A stretch of DNA of 42,076 nt from Acidobacteriota bacterium (GTDB lineage: Bacteria > Acidobacteriota > Terriglobia > Acidiferrales > UBA7541): assembly GCA_003165465.1 (NCBI GenBank), contig PLUM01000051.1:1-42076 (forward strand). The letters run 5' to 3'. Position numbers and translations under genes: made by a program. Of this stretch, positions 24,570-34,583 are shown piece after piece. The notes beneath the pieces were generated by a model. It was given only the letters and a program-made list of their open reading frames with translations. It made no database searches and was not told where the DNA came from. Each line of letters starts with the position of its first letter. Position 1 is the stretch's first letter.

Positions 24570-25558
24570 GAAACACATCCATGAGTGGCGGTCTGGGCAA
24601 AAAAGGCATCCACGCGATTCAGAATCTCGGCCGTGGTCTGCGACGTGTGCACGTCCCGGCGCAGCTTTGCGCCGTTTCGCACGCCGTGCGTGAAGTAACA
24701 GGCGAACTGCTTCATTTTTCCAATCGCATCGGGCCATTCGGTCTCGACCAGATTCCGGAAATACATGGAGAGCAACTGGTAACGGTCCCACTCGCTCGGC
24801 TGGTCGTACGAACCCGTCGCGGCAAACTGCGCGATCTGGCGGAAAATCCAGGGATTGTTGGAAGCAGCGCGCCCGATCATCACTGCGTCGCATCCGGTTT
24901 CGCGCACCATGCGCACCGCGTCCTCGGGGGAGTTGATGTCGCCGTTGCCAATCACCGGAATGCGCACCGCCTGCTTCACGTCGCGAATAACATTCCAGTC
25001 GGCGCGCCCGGTGTATCCCTGCGCGCGCGTGCGCGGATGAACGGCGATACCCTCGACGCCGATCTGTTCGGCCAGCATGGCGACTTCCCTTGCAACGATG
25101 CTGTTTTCATCCCATCCGGCGCGAATCTTGACGGTCATTGGAATACTCACCGCGCTGCGCACGGCGCGGAGCACTTCTTCTAGCCCCTTCAAATCGCGCA
25201 GCAAACCCGAGCCGCCGCAACTGACCACTTTTCTTGCGGGGCAGCCGAGGTTCACGTCCACAATGTCAAACCCAAGCTGCTCGACCATTCCGGCGGCGCG
25301 GGCCATCACATCGGATTCGGCGCCGAACAACTGGCCGGTAATCGGATGCTCGTCCGGCTCGAAGAAAAGATAGCGCGACGTGCGCGCGGAGTTGCGCGTA
25401 ATGCACTCGGCGCTGGTGAACTCGGACATAATCAGCCCGCACCCGCCCAGGCCGCGGATCATGCGGCGGAAGACCGTGTCGGTCACTCCGGCCATGGGCG
25501 CAAGCACCGTGCCGGGAGAAATATGCTTGTCGCGAATTGAGAATGTCTCGGGCAACAT
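24566..25558 (-). CDS. dusB: tRNA-dihydrouridine synthase B
   Basis: A 330-residue FMN enzyme that reduces uridine to dihydrouridine in the D-loop of tRNAs. The TIM barrel begins with VLAPMAGVTDTVFRR (18-32). The catalytic Cys106 lies in VNLGCPARKV with Lys110. FMN-phosphate contacts appear as IGNGDI and VMIGRAASNNPWIF. The C-terminal helical domain (about 245-325) binds tRNA. It follows the BlaI-like gene by 25 bases and overlaps the PilZ gene by 4. In other bacteria dusB is often joined to fis; here it is joined to a regulator and a PilZ protein. Confidence 0.95.
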   Translation of the reverse strand: MLPETFSIRDKHISPGTVLAPMAGVTDTVFRRMIRGLGGCGLIMSEFTSAECITRNSARTSRYLFFEPDEHPITGQLFGAESDVMARAAGMVEQLGFDIVDVNLGCPARKVVSCGGSGLLRDLKGLEEVLRAVRSAVSIPMTVKIRAGWDENSIVAREVAMLAEQIGVEGIAVHPRTRAQGYTGRADWNVIRDVKQAVRIPVIGNGDINSPEDAVRMVRETGCDAVMIGRAASNNPWIFRQIAQFAATGSYDQPSEWDRYQLLSMYFRNLVETEWPDAIGKMKQFACYFTHGVRNGAKLRRDVHTSQTTAEILNRVDAFFAQTATHGCVS

Positions 25559-25583
25559 TTTTCTTTACAGTTCCCTACCGTCT

Positions 25584-26096
25584 CTACAGCAACGTGTCGT
25601 CAAGATTTTGCGTCTGCCATTCCGCAATCAATTCTGTAACAGGTGCAACAGGCTGGTCAATCACGGCCGGCGCGGCGGGGGCGGCCGGCGCGGGAGAACG
25701 ATATTTCCGTGGCGAGCCTCCCAGCGAGGCCACAGAGGAAAGATGCGCCGCGAGCGCCTCGGACGAACCGTCAAAAAAACCTTCCACAATTTTTTCGACC
25801 GCTTTCAACCGGGCCTCTTCGGCGCTGAGCATGGCGCGATAGTGAAACGCGCGGCCCACTTTTCGCCGCGCCACGATTCCCTTTTGCGCGAGGCGGTCCA
25901 TGATGGTCAAAACCGTTGTGTACGCGCGCGGGCGCGAAGCGAGCAGCGTGCGATGAATATCGCGCACCGTGCCTTCGCCCATCGGCCAGAGAACGCTCAG
26001 GCACTCCAGCTCGAGCGGAGCGAGATCGAGAATCGAGTGTCGCGGCCCAGCGCCGCGCGTTTGGCTCGTGCGTTCCACAGGTCTATTCATTTCCAT
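25584..26096 (-). CDS. BlaI/MecI/CopY-family repressor with extended tail
   Basis: A 170-residue protein. Residues about 24-110 form the BlaI winged helix: LAPLELECLSVLWPMGEGTVRDI, then RAYTTVLTIMDRLAQKGIV with the recognition helix, and a basic wing (RRKVGRAFHYRAML). The dimerisation helices follow (EARLKAVEKIVEGFFDG). The last 40 residues form an unusual Pro/Ala-rich tail (APAAPAAPAVIDQP). The start lies within the last 14 bases of the upstream nuclease gene. No BlaR/MecR sensor protease is adjacent, so any proteolytic induction must work in trans, or the protein acts as a constitutive repressor. Its targets are unknown. Confidence 0.88.
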   Translation of the reverse strand: MEMNRPVERTSQTRGAGPRHSILDLAPLELECLSVLWPMGEGTVRDIHRTLLASRPRAYTTVLTIMDRLAQKGIVARRKVGRAFHYRAMLSAEEARLKAVEKIVEGFFDGSSEALAAHLSSVASLGGSPRKYRSPAPAAPAAPAVIDQPVAPVTELIAEWQTQNLDDTLL

Positions 26097-27132
26097 CCGC
26101 GGAACCCGTCGCCGCTCCGGCCACGGCCTGAGCGGCGGACTGTTTTTCCGTATTTTCCGCGGGCGCGGTCGAACCAGCCGAAAGAAACCGCTCGGTGCGC
26201 AGGAGCCGCCGTTCCAGAGCGCCGCTGAATGCGGTCCAATTCCCTTCGCCCTGATCGGAATCGAGCACGATGCGCATCGCGGCCATCTTGGAGTCGAGAT
26301 CGTCCAGATAGTGCAGCAGCAGGGCTTCGCGGAACATCGGCAGCTTCGGCGAACCGAATTCGTACTTGCCGTGATGCGAAACGAGCATGTGCAGCACCAG
26401 GGTTTTCAATTCGGGCGGAAATCCCTCGATGGCGTCGATTTTTTTCGCGACGAGTTCGTACTCGATGAGAATGTGGCCGAGAAGCTGGCCTTCGTCCGTA
26501 TAGCCCAGGGAGCGCTCGTAACTGAGTTCCCGCAACTTTCCGACATCGTGCAGGACGGCGCCCGAGAGCAGCAAGTCCGCGTTCGCTTCCGGATAATGGC
26601 CGAGAACCACGCGGCACAGGTCGCACAGGCTGAGGACGTGTTCGAGCAGCCCTCCGTAATAGGCGTGGTGCATGACCTTCGCGGCGGGCGCGCGCTTGAG
26701 GCGCGGAACGATTTCCGGGTCCTGAACGACGCCATCGAGAAGCTGCCGCAGCCACGGATTTCCGACCGAAGCGACAATCGCGAGCAGCTTCGCGTACATC
26801 TCGTCCACGTTTTCTTTTGTGTGCGGAAAGAAATCCGCGGGATCGACTTCGCTTTCCTCGGCGCGGCGAATTTTTTCGATAGCCAGCTGGAGTTTATTGC
26901 GGTAATTCTCGACCCTCCCCTGAACCTTCACGAAATCGTCACGCTCGAACGAGGCGGCCATGCGGTCAAACCCTTCCCACATGCGCGCCTCGATGCGTCC
27001 GGTGGCGTCGCCCAGCTCCAGGCGCAGGTAGGCCTTGCCATCGCGCGTGGCGCGAACTTCCTTTACACAGACAAGAAAGTGGGTGGTAACGGTCTGGCCG
27101 TCCTGGAGGGCGGAGACAAAGCTTTGTTTCAT
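26083..27132 (-). CDS. YhaM-like 3'-5' exoribonuclease (OB plus HD domain)
   Basis: A 349-residue protein. An OB-fold nucleic-acid-binding domain lies at about 15-92 (THFLVCVKEVRATRDGKAYL ... VKVQGRVENYRNKLQL). An HD phosphohydrolase domain at about 150-310 carries metal ligands His156, His165, His195 and Asp196 (HHAYYGGLLEH, LHDVGKL) and a later LVSHHGKYEFG. This is the architecture of YhaM/CBF1, which degrades RNA or single-stranded DNA from the 3' end. A 40-residue Ala/Ser-rich tail follows. The ATG overlaps the stop of the upstream PPIase gene as ATGA. Its place beside mfd and dusB fits nucleic-acid maintenance. Confidence 0.9.
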   Translation of the reverse strand: MKQSFVSALQDGQTVTTHFLVCVKEVRATRDGKAYLRLELGDATGRIEARMWEGFDRMAASFERDDFVKVQGRVENYRNKLQLAIEKIRRAEESEVDPADFFPHTKENVDEMYAKLLAIVASVGNPWLRQLLDGVVQDPEIVPRLKRAPAAKVMHHAYYGGLLEHVLSLCDLCRVVLGHYPEANADLLLSGAVLHDVGKLRELSYERSLGYTDEGQLLGHILIEYELVAKKIDAIEGFPPELKTLVLHMLVSHHGKYEFGSPKLPMFREALLLHYLDDLDSKMAAMRIVLDSDQGEGNWTAFSGALERRLLRTERFLSAGSTAPAENTEKQSAAQAVAGAATGSADGNE

Positions 27133-28259
27133 GTGCCGGATTTCTTCTTGGGAAGAATGCCGAATCTGCGTCCGGATTTTTTGGAATCGTCCTTCTCGGG
27201 CGTCACGGCGACTTCCTCGATGGGCTCGGCTTTCACGGCGGCCGTGTCCGTATAGCCCGGCTTGATCTGAACGTAGCTGTCTTCCCGCAGCGTCGTCAGA
27301 TACGTGCGCATGCTCGGCTCCATTTTCAGCTCGTACAGTTTGTTGCTGATTTCGGGCTCGACTTTATCCAAAGGCTGCTCGCCCGCCTGATAGCGCTCGC
27401 GGACTTGCAGAATTTCGTATCCCGTCTTTGTCTCCATCACCTCGGTCATCTGGCCGCGATTGAGGGCAAACACTTTTCCCGCGATCTTTGCGTCCAGCTG
27501 CGAACGCTGGAAGACGCCGAGATCGCCGGAATTCTGGGCCGTGGGGCTGTCCGAATAGCGTTTCGCCATTTCGCCAAAATCGTCGCCGTTGTTCAGAACG
27601 CGGTCGCGCAAACCATCGGCTTTTTTGCGCAGAGCCGGAAGGTCGGCCTCGGGCTTGCCTTCGATCGACACGAAAATTTCGCGCAGGACAACGGTTTCCG
27701 GGCGGACAAACTCGCTCTTGTGTTCGTTGTAATATTTTTCGATGTCTTCGTGGCTGACGATGATCCTCGAACCCACTTCCTTGCGAATCAATTCCTGCGT
27801 CAGAAGCTGGTCGCGAATCTGGCTCTTGAAATCCTCGTAGTCCTGGCCGCTTTTGGTGACTTCCGCCTCCAGTGCTTCCAGGCTGGGCAATTTGTTCTGC
27901 GTGCGGATCGCGTCCAGCCGCTTGATGACATCGGCGTCGACCTTAAGCCCTTCGTCCTTCGCGCGCTGCGTCAGCAGAGATTGATCGATCAGGTCGCGCA
28001 GCAGGTTCTTGTCCTTCGCCTCGAGTTGAATGCGAATCTGATCCGGAGTGCAACTCGCGCATTCGTCCCGCACTTCGCCTTCGAGCGAGGCTCGCGAGCG
28101 CTCCAGGTCCTCCCGCGTGATGATCTCGTTATTCACACGGGCGACAATTTCCTCGACCACGGTACTTTTCGTTTGCGCGCGCACGGTTGCGCGGACGCAA
28201 AACAGCGCCGGAAAAAGAACCAAAAAGATGAGCCATTTGCTTGTTTTCATAAGGGCCAT
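27129..28259 (-). CDS. exported SurA-like peptidyl-prolyl isomerase
   Basis: A 376-residue protein with a signal peptide (WLIFLVLFPALFCVRATVRAQ). A SurA-N-like helical chaperone domain lies at about 33-175 (VVEEIVARVNNEIITREDLE, LLRDLIDQSLLTQRAKDEGL). One parvulin-type rotamase domain lies at about 185-285 (LREIFVSIEG, FGEMAKRYSDSPTAQNSGDLGVF in pieces). A basic, charged C-terminal tail follows (SGRRFGILPKKKSG). It should act in the periplasm on outer-membrane or secreted proteins. It has one isomerase domain where E. coli SurA has two. GGAG lies 6 bases before the ATG at 28259, 12 bases after the mfd stop. Confidence 0.92.
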   Translation of the reverse strand: MALMKTSKWLIFLVLFPALFCVRATVRAQTKSTVVEEIVARVNNEIITREDLERSRASLEGEVRDECASCTPDQIRIQLEAKDKNLLRDLIDQSLLTQRAKDEGLKVDADVIKRLDAIRTQNKLPSLEALEAEVTKSGQDYEDFKSQIRDQLLTQELIRKEVGSRIIVSHEDIEKYYNEHKSEFVRPETVVLREIFVSIEGKPEADLPALRKKADGLRDRVLNNGDDFGEMAKRYSDSPTAQNSGDLGVFQRSQLDAKIAGKVFALNRGQMTEVMETKTGYEILQVRERYQAGEQPLDKVEPEISNKLYELKMEPSMRTYLTTLREDSYVQIKPGYTDTAAVKAEPIEEVAVTPEKDDSKKSGRRFGILPKKKSGT

Positions 28260-28271
28260 TTGTACTCCAGT

Positions 28272-31200
28272 TTATCGCTTCATTTCCAACGGAAGCAACA
28301 CGTTTCTGACGCTTTCCGCCACGCGCCCGCGACGGTCGAGCCGCATCCACAGCGTGCCGCTCGGGTCCAGGCGCAACCCTTCCTTCTGCGACCGCATGAA
28401 CTTCACCAGGTTTTCCGGAGACAGCGGCGTCTCGGGATGGAATTTGATGGCCACTTCATTGGCGCGTCTCTCGATCGAGGAAATCATCAGGCCCTCGGCC
28501 AGCGCTTTCAGCAAGGCATAGTCCAGGAGATTGCCCACCGCGGACGGCGCCGCTCCAAACCGGTCGGTCAATTCGCTATTGACCTCGTCCTTTTCCTTTT
28601 CGCTCGAGATACCCGCAATCCGCTTGTACGTCCGCAAACGAAGATTTTCGTTCGGGATGTACTCCTCTGGGATGCGGATATCGAGCCCGAGGTTGATCGT
28701 GGCGCGCATGTCGGGTTTGACTTCCTCGCCCTTCAGGGTCGAGACGGCCCGCTCGAGCATCTGCACGTACATATCGAAGCCAATCGCGTTGATGTGCCCG
28801 TGCTGCTGCCCGCCAAGCAGGTTGCCCGCGCCGCGAAGCTCCAGATCGAGCGCGGCCACGCGGAACCCCGCGCCCAGAGCGCTGAACTCCTTGAGCGCGG
28901 CAAGGCGGCGCGTCGCGAGCGGCGTGAGCACCACGTCCTCGGGCACCAGCAGGTAGGCGTAGGCGCGCTGGTTCGAGCGGCCCACGCGCCCGCGGAGTTG
29001 GTACAGTTCGGAAAGGCCGAAGCGGTCGGCGCGATTGATCAGGATCGTGTTCGCGGCCGGAATGTCCAGCCCATTTTCAACAATCGTCGTGCACACCAGA
29101 ACATCGGCCTCGCCGCGCACAAACTTGAACATCACGGCTTCGAGTTCCTTCTCGTTCATCTGTCCGTGCCCGACCACGATACGCGCTTTCGGCACCAGCT
29201 TGCCGACCAGATCCGCAATCGCATAAATCGTCTCGACGCGGTTATGCACGAAGAAAACCTGTCCGTGGCGGGACATTTCCTCGTCGATGGAGCGGCGAAT
29301 CAGCGATTCGGCGAATGGAGCGACCACGGTTTGAATCGCCATGCGGTCCTTCGGCGGCGTTTCGATCACGCTCATGTCGCGCAAGCCGACGAGCGACATA
29401 TTGAGCGTGCGCGGAATGGGCGTCGCGGAGAGCGTCAGCACGTCCACATTGAGCTTGAGTTCCTTGAGGCGTTCCTTGTGCGCGACGCCAAAGCGCTGCT
29501 CTTCGTCCACCACCAGCAGGCCGAGATCGTGAAACTTGACGTCCTTGGAAAGCAGCCTGTGCGTGCCGATGACGATGTCCACCTTGGCGGTTTCGACAAG
29601 AGACAGCACATCTTTCTGTTCGCGCGCGGTGCGAAAACGGCTGAGCAGTTCGATCGTCACGGGAAACGCGGCGAACCGCCGGCGGAAAGTCTCAAAGTGC
29701 TGGAACGCGAGGATCGTTGTCGGAGCGAGCACGGCGACTTGCTTCGAATCCGAGACCGCCTTGAATGCGGCGCGCATCGCCACTTCCGTCTTGCCGTAGC
29801 CCACGTCGCCGCACAGCAGCCGGTCCATGGGCTGCTGGCGCTCCATGTCGCGCTTCACGTCGGCAATGGCGATGGCCTGGTCGGGCGTTTCATCGAATTC
29901 GAAGGCGTCTTCGAATTCGCGCTGGAACGCGCCATCCGGCGAAAACGCAAAACCCTCTCCCGTTTTTCGCCCGGCATAGATTGCCAATAATTTGTCGGCC
30001 ATGTCCTCGACCGACTTTTTCACGCGCGCCTTTCGCGCCGTCCACGTGCTGCCGCCCAGTTTGTCGAGAACGGGCTTCGCGCCCTCGACGGCGCGGTAGC
30101 TTTGCACCAGGTCGAGGCGTTCGAGCGGAACGTAAAGACGCGCGTCGTCCGCGTACCGGAGGCGCATGAATTCGCCGTGCGCGCCACCATTTTCGATCTG
30201 GTGCAAACCCTCGAACTGCGCGATGCCGTGGTCCACGTGGACGACGTAATCGCCGGGTTTCAGCTCCGAAAAATCGCTGAAGAAGCTGGCCGTCTTGGGA
30301 CGGCGCTTCGCCGCGCCCTGCGGCAGCGTTTCAAAAATGTCTCCGGTGCCGAAGATCGCGACGTGCGCGTCGAGAAAGGAAACGCCATCGGTAAACGGAG
30401 CGCGGCACAAAACCACGGCGGGAACGCTGCCGGCCGAGGAGTCCTCGGCCAGGCGCGCGCTCGTGGCGTTTTCTTCAATCTCGCCGAGGCGGAAAGGAAC
30501 TTCGTACTCATGGCACAGGTCGACGTAACGCTCGAGTTCGCCGAGGCTGCCCGCCGCGAGCAATACGCGATCGCCCGCCGCAATCCGCGCGCGCGCTTCA
30601 GCCATGAACCCAGGCACGTTGCCGTGAAAACGCGCCGCGGGCTGCGTCTGAATCGTGCGGCTCTCGGAGTCCTCGCGCGTCAGCTCCAGACGATCCAGCT
30701 CCAGCCGCGGATGGAGCGCAAGCTGCGCGTCCCAATCGTCGGTAAGGAAATGCGACGACATGACTTCCAGAGAATCGCCGCCCGTCGCTTCCAGACTCTC
30801 CAGCGCACTCTGCAAGAACGCGCGGGAAGCTTCCTCGATCGCCGCAGGCTCGTCGAGAAGGATGACTGTATCGTCATGCAGGTCAAACAAAGAGTGGGCG
30901 CGCGATGTTTTTTCCGCCGTGGCAGAATTCCCGTTTCCGCCACCGAAACCGCTCGCGGGCCGCTCAACGAGCGGCGGCAGAGTCACGCGATCAATGGGGC
31001 GGACGGAGCGCTGCGTGTTGGGATCGAACTCGCGCAGGGATTCGATGGAATCGCCAAACAGTTCGACGCGCACGGGGCGCTCGGCTTCCGCGGGGAAAAT
31101 ATCGACGATTCCCCCTCGGACCGTGAACTGGCCCGGCATTTCGACCATGTCATGGGATTCGTAGCCGACGCGGCGGAGATGCGCGACTAGGTCGTCGAGC

Positions 31201-31679
31201 GAAATGGTTTCCTCGCGCGCGAGCGTGCGCGCCTGCCCAGCGTAGTAGGCCGCGTCGGCCAGGCGCATGCGCGCGGCGGCCACCGGCGCGACCACCACAC
31301 GCGCCTGTCCCGTGGCATATCGCCACAGCGTCACCGCGCGATTTTCGAGAATTTCGGCGTGCGGAGCGGCGTCCGCCCAGGGCATCACGTCCATGGCCGG
31401 CAGGACCGCCACTTCGGTGGCTTCCTGACCGGCGAGCGCGGCGTAGAAAAATTGCATCGACGCGGCAAACGTCTCCGCTCGCGCGCCGGATTCCACGAGC
31501 ACAACCATGGGGCGGCGCAACTCGGTCGCAATAATGGCCGCAAACAGGGCCTTCGCCGTGTCCGTCAGGCCTGCCAGACGTTCGCGCGCGGTTCCCTGGC
31601 GCAGCGCCAAAATCGCGGACTCCAGCGCGGGATGCCGGCTGACCTGCGCCAGTGTTTCTGAAACCGATGACAGAATCAT
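28272..31679 (-). CDS. mfd: transcription-repair coupling factor
   Basis: A 1135-residue protein of full family length. It removes RNA polymerase stalled at DNA damage and recruits UvrA. The N-terminal third is UvrB-like ([20 protein letters not shown]). Near residue 475 comes the CarD-like RNA-polymerase-binding module ([19 protein letters not shown]). The helicase core follows, with Walker [14 protein letters not shown] near residue 620 and the DEEQRFGV box near 725. The TRCF C-terminal domain ends the protein. The start codon overlaps the hldE2 stop as ATGA. The coupling of a DNA-repair motor to heptose and periplasmic-folding genes is probably an accident of operon building, but it is clear in the sequence. 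Confidence 0.97.
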   Translation of the reverse strand: MILSSVSETLAQVSRHPALESAILALRQGTARERLAGLTDTAKALFAAIIATELRRPMVVLVESGARAETFAASMQFFYAALAGQEATEVAVLPAMDVMPWADAAPHAEILENRAVTLWRYATGQARVVVAPVAAARMRLADAAYYAGQARTLAREETISLDDLVAHLRRVGYESHDMVEMPGQFTVRGGIVDIFPAEAERPVRVELFGDSIESLREFDPNTQRSVRPIDRVTLPPLVERPASGFGGGNGNSATAEKTSRAHSLFDLHDDTVILLDEPAAIEEASRAFLQSALESLEATGGDSLEVMSSHFLTDDWDAQLALHPRLELDRLELTREDSESRTIQTQPAARFHGNVPGFMAEARARIAAGDRVLLAAGSLGELERYVDLCHEYEVPFRLGEIEENATSARLAEDSSAGSVPAVVLCRAPFTDGVSFLDAHVAIFGTGDIFETLPQGAAKRRPKTASFFSDFSELKPGDYVVHVDHGIAQFEGLHQIENGGAHGEFMRLRYADDARLYVPLERLDLVQSYRAVEGAKPVLDKLGGSTWTARKARVKKSVEDMADKLLAIYAGRKTGEGFAFSPDGAFQREFEDAFEFDETPDQAIAIADVKRDMERQQPMDRLLCGDVGYGKTEVAMRAAFKAVSDSKQVAVLAPTTILAFQHFETFRRRFAAFPVTIELLSRFRTAREQKDVLSLVETAKVDIVIGTHRLLSKDVKFHDLGLLVVDEEQRFGVAHKERLKELKLNVDVLTLSATPIPRTLNMSLVGLRDMSVIETPPKDRMAIQTVVAPFAESLIRRSIDEEMSRHGQVFFVHNRVETIYAIADLVGKLVPKARIVVGHGQMNEKELEAVMFKFVRGEADVLVCTTIVENGLDIPAANTILINRADRFGLSELYQLRGRVGRSNQRAYAYLLVPEDVVLTPLATRRLAALKEFSALGAGFRVAALDLELRGAGNLLGGQQHGHINAIGFDMYVQMLERAVSTLKGEEVKPDMRATINLGLDIRIPEEYIPNENLRLRTYKRIAGISSEKEKDEVNSELTDRFGAAPSAVGNLLDYALLKALAEGLMISSIERRANEVAIKFHPETPLSPENLVKFMRSQKEGLRLDPSGTLWMRLDRRGRVAESVRNVLLPLEMKR

Positions 31680-32191
31680 GATTTATTGTGGGTGTCGCTG
31701 GGAGTTGCCGTGGCAGCGCCGCCGTGGTTACGGATTCGCTGCACAAGATTTGTGGTGGAATATCCGGTGGCCAGCGGAATGGACACCACGCGCCCGCCCG
31801 CGGCTTCGACTTCCTCGCGCCCGGCAACCTGCTCCAGCGCCCAATCCGCGCCCTTTACAAGAATGTTGGGAAGCACGCGGGCAATCAGTTCGCGCGGGGT
31901 CGGCTCATCGAAAATGGTGACGTAATCGACCGAGGCCAGTCCGGCAAGAACCTCGGCGCGGTCCTGCTCGGGAACAAGAGGACGCTCGGACCCCTTGTTG
32001 CCACGCGCGCTGCGATCGCTATTGACGGCCACGACCAGCACATCGCCCAGCGCGCGCGCCTCGGCCAAACAACGCACGTGGCCGGGGTGTAGCAAGTCGA
32101 AACAGCCGTTGGTGAACACAACCCGGCGGCCGCCGCGCCGTTCGCGCGCCGCCACTTGTATCAATTCTTCCTGCGAAACAATTTTTCCCAT
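31676..32191 (-). CDS. hldE2/rfaE2: D-glycero-beta-D-manno-heptose 1-phosphate adenylyltransferase
   Basis: A 171-residue cytidylyltransferase-like enzyme, using the ATG at 32191 ([10 protein letters not shown]), which matches the usual family start; an upstream frame adds 12 unlike residues. It adenylates heptose-1-phosphate to make ADP-heptose for the lipopolysaccharide core. The [15 protein letters not shown] motif holds the HxGH signature at residues 35-38, and [12 protein letters not shown] and [10 protein letters not shown] are family-typical. The kinase half (HldE1/HldA) is a separate gene elsewhere, not fused as in E. coli. It is the first gene of the minus-strand operon running to the PilZ gene. 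Confidence 0.93.
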   Translation of the reverse strand: MGKIVSQEELIQVAARERRGGRRVVFTNGCFDLLHPGHVRCLAEARALGDVLVVAVNSDRSARGNKGSERPLVPEQDRAEVLAGLASVDYVTIFDEPTPRELIARVLPNILVKGADWALEQVAGREEVEAAGGRVVSIPLATGYSTTNLVQRIRNHGGAATATPSDTHNKS

Positions 32192-32343
32192 GAAAAACGC
32201 AGTGCGCGCACAACTCACGAGCCGCAATCTGCAAAAGACATCGTCTCCATACTATCATGCGTGAGGCGCGAGCGTTTCCTCGCCGCAGAGGAGAGCCATG
32301 GATCATGGCAGAACGCTCCGTCTGCGGCATTCGTCCTTTTTTT

Positions 32344-32420
32344 GGTAGCGCCGGCGTCTCGCCGGCGGTTTTGTACCGCGACACGCGTATGAAAACCGCC
32401 GGCGAGACGCCGGCGCTACC
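32344..32420. repeat. GC-rich inverted-repeat element (GTAGCGCCGGCG family)
   Basis: ggtagcgccggcgtctcgcc faces its exact inverted copy ending in cggcgctacc at 32420, with a loop of about 20 bases. The sequence is nearly the same as 34476-34560. Confidence 0.8.
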
Positions 32421-32677
32421 AAACCCGTGCCCCACATTCAAATTCAACCTGTCTCCGCCGGGAGAAAGTTTAGTTGTCGACGCCTCTTCCGAAACAAGCA
32501 AGTCCCAACAAGTCCCCTCATCCATGAAAACTATTTTCCTGTACATTAGTTGAGACAAAAAGTTGAGACAAAAGTGGAGGCGAATTTACGAACGCTCGCC
32601 TTCACCGGGGGCGCTATCGGCACCTACCAACACACAAGAGATTTGAGATTTGAGATTTTAAATTTGAGATGTGTCTG

Positions 32678-32720
32678 GGTGCCCCATCCTTCGCGGTTTT
32701 TGCGAAGGGTGGGTCCGGCG
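32678..32720 (+). repeat. GTGCCCCATCCTTCGCG repeat, plus-strand copy
   Basis: gtgccccatccttcgcg and gcgaagggtgggtccg form an imperfect hairpin. A reverse-oriented copy lies at 40891-40934. Confidence 0.65.
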
Positions 32721-32827
32721 CGGAAGAAATTGCAACCACGGATGCACGCGAATCGACACGGATAAAACCAACAGAGAAAAACGATTTTTCCAGGAGAGCA
32801 GCGAAAGCGCAACACCAGGCCCATCAC

Positions 32828-34252
32828 ATGACCACCGCGACCCAACATAAGAAGGCCGGCACCGGCATGACCCGAATTATTGTCGCCACCAGCTTCAGTT
32901 TTGTGGTGACGCAGCTCGATGTGACCATCGTGAACGTCGCCTTGCCGCATATCGCTTCCGGCTTGTCGGTTCACGTGGCTGGATTGCAGTGGGTCGTTGA
33001 CGCATACACGCTCCCTTTCGCGGTGCTGATGCTTTCGGCGGGAGTGCTGGGCGATCGTTTCGGTTCGCGCCGCACGTATCTGATTGGCCTCGGGATTTTC
33101 GCCGCCGCCTCGCTCGCTTGCGGACTCGCGCCGAACATTGCAACGTTGATTGCCGCGCGCGCCGCGCAAGGCGCCGGGGCCGCGCTGCTGATTCCCAGTT
33201 CCCTCGCGCTGCTCAGTCACGCGGCGGCCAACGATCACAGTCTGCGGGCGCGCGCCGTAGGCCTGTGGACCGCGTCCGGAGGCATAGGCATCGCCGCGGG
33301 GCCGGTGATCGGCGGGCTGCTCGTTGCCGGCATGGGATGGCGGAGCATTTTTCTCGTAAACGTGCCGCTCTGCGCCGCTGGCGCGCTGCTGACCATCCGA
33401 ACCGTTTCATCCAATAAGCACGGGGATGCGACGCACCATCTCGATCCTGTCGGCCAATTGCTGTCGATCCTGGCCCTCACAGGCTTGACGTGCTCGGTCA
33501 TCGAATTCCGTCCACTGGGCATCCATCATCCGCTGGTGATCGGCGGGGCCATTCTTGCGGTCGTGGCTGGAATCGGTTTCTACATTGCGGAAACGAAGTC
33601 GAGCGAGCCCATGCTTCCCTTCGGACTTTTTCATCTGCCGAATTTCAGCCCCTCCGTGATTTTCGGCACGATCGTAAATCTCACTTTATACGGGACGATT
33701 TTTGTCCTCACCCTCTATCTTCAGCAGGCGCGCGGATTTTCCGCTTTGCGTGCCGGGCTGGCCTATCTGCCGCTGATGTCCACGTTTATTATTTCGAACG
33801 TGGCCAGCGGCGTGGTGGCGTCCCGCACGGGGCCGCGCCTGCCGATGATCGCCGGAGCGGCCGTGGCGGTCGCCGGATATGCGCTGATGTCCCGGCTGGG
33901 GACCGCGACTCCCTACTTTGTCATGCTGCTTCCTTTCCTCGTCCTACCCGCCGGGATCGGCTTTGCAGTTCCGGCCATGACCGCCGCGGTGCTTTCCAGC
34001 GTGGATCGCAGGCGCTCCGGAACCGCTTCCGCCGTGCTGAATGCCGCACGGCAGACGGGCGGCGCAATCGGCGTGGCGATCTTCGGCGCGCTCGTCGGAA
34101 GCACACCCATTCAAATCGTTCAGGGACTCAGGATGGCTTCGTTGATTTCGGCGGCGCTGTTGCTTATTGCCACGCTCGTGGCCTGGAAAAGCATTCGCCG
34201 AACACATGGGACCGTGGAGATCGGCAAGAGGATTGGATTTCAGATCGACTAG
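32828..34252 (+). CDS. MFS drug exporter, DHA2 (EmrB/QacA) type
   Basis: A 474-residue inner-membrane transporter with about 14 predicted helices, the number for the DHA2 family. Helix 1 carries the family motif (VVTQLDVTIVNVALPHI). The loop after helix 2 has motif A (LGDRFGSRRTYLIGL). Helix 5 shows the antiporter motif C type (GIGIAAGPVIGGLL). It probably exports toxic compounds in exchange for protons. I use the ATG at 32828 (MTTATQHKK); the ATG at 32867 is also possible, and an open frame further upstream runs through repeat sequence. No adjacent EmrA-like fusion protein or dedicated regulator is seen, so it may work alone. Confidence 0.9.
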   Translation: MTTATQHKKAGTGMTRIIVATSFSFVVTQLDVTIVNVALPHIASGLSVHVAGLQWVVDAYTLPFAVLMLSAGVLGDRFGSRRTYLIGLGIFAAASLACGLAPNIATLIAARAAQGAGAALLIPSSLALLSHAAANDHSLRARAVGLWTASGGIGIAAGPVIGGLLVAGMGWRSIFLVNVPLCAAGALLTIRTVSSNKHGDATHHLDPVGQLLSILALTGLTCSVIEFRPLGIHHPLVIGGAILAVVAGIGFYIAETKSSEPMLPFGLFHLPNFSPSVIFGTIVNLTLYGTIFVLTLYLQQARGFSALRAGLAYLPLMSTFIISNVASGVVASRTGPRLPMIAGAAVAVAGYALMSRLGTATPYFVMLLPFLVLPAGIGFAVPAMTAAVLSSVDRRRSGTASAVLNAARQTGGAIGVAIFGALVGSTPIQIVQGLRMASLISAALLLIATLVAWKSIRRTHGTVEIGKRIGFQID

Positions 34253-34583
34253 CCGGCTTGAAATGCAATTGCCGGAACGAAATTCCGCCGGAATGAGGGC
34301 TCCCACCTTTCAATAATCCCATTCCCCGGGGATTCGCGCGCGGATGCTTGCAATCCTGACTAGAACCGGCCCCGCGGCAAATCCGTTGCGTCCAGAACCG
34401 AAGAAGCATACGATGCGCAAACAAGAGCACCCGATTGTAATTTCAGGTAGTGACTCAGTTTGAGACTCACGATTGTTTTAGTAGCGCCGGCGTCTCGCCG
34501 GCGGTTTTTGTACTCATGTCGCAGCGCAAAACCGCCGGCGAGACGCCGGCGCTACTAAAACCCCGATTTTTATGGAGGAACCG
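34253..34583. other. 331-bp gap with an inverted repeat
   Basis: Between two plus-strand genes. The only structure seen is the strong palindrome at 34476-34560, ending just upstream of the ribosome-binding site of the next gene. Confidence 0.45.
34476..34560. repeat. GC-rich inverted-repeat element next to a ribosome-binding site
   Basis: ttttagtagcgccggcgtct faces the exact inverted copy ending gctactaaaa at 34560. It ends 14 bases before the GGAGG of the following gene, so a folded RNA could affect its translation. Confidence 0.8.

Larger units (their letters stand above)
32192..32827. other. 636-bp divergent gap with several repeats
   Basis: Lies between divergent hldE2 and the MFS gene. 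It contains the GC-rich inverted repeat at 32344-32420, two ttgagacaaaa words near 32550-32573, short tandem atttgag words near 32640-32670, and a repeat copy at 32678-32720. No gene is supported. Confidence 0.5.

Noticed and set aside
27405..29990. Plus-strand open frame of 861 codons
   Set aside because: Antisense to the PPIase and mfd genes, which have clear domains and overlaps; it is a high-GC shadow.
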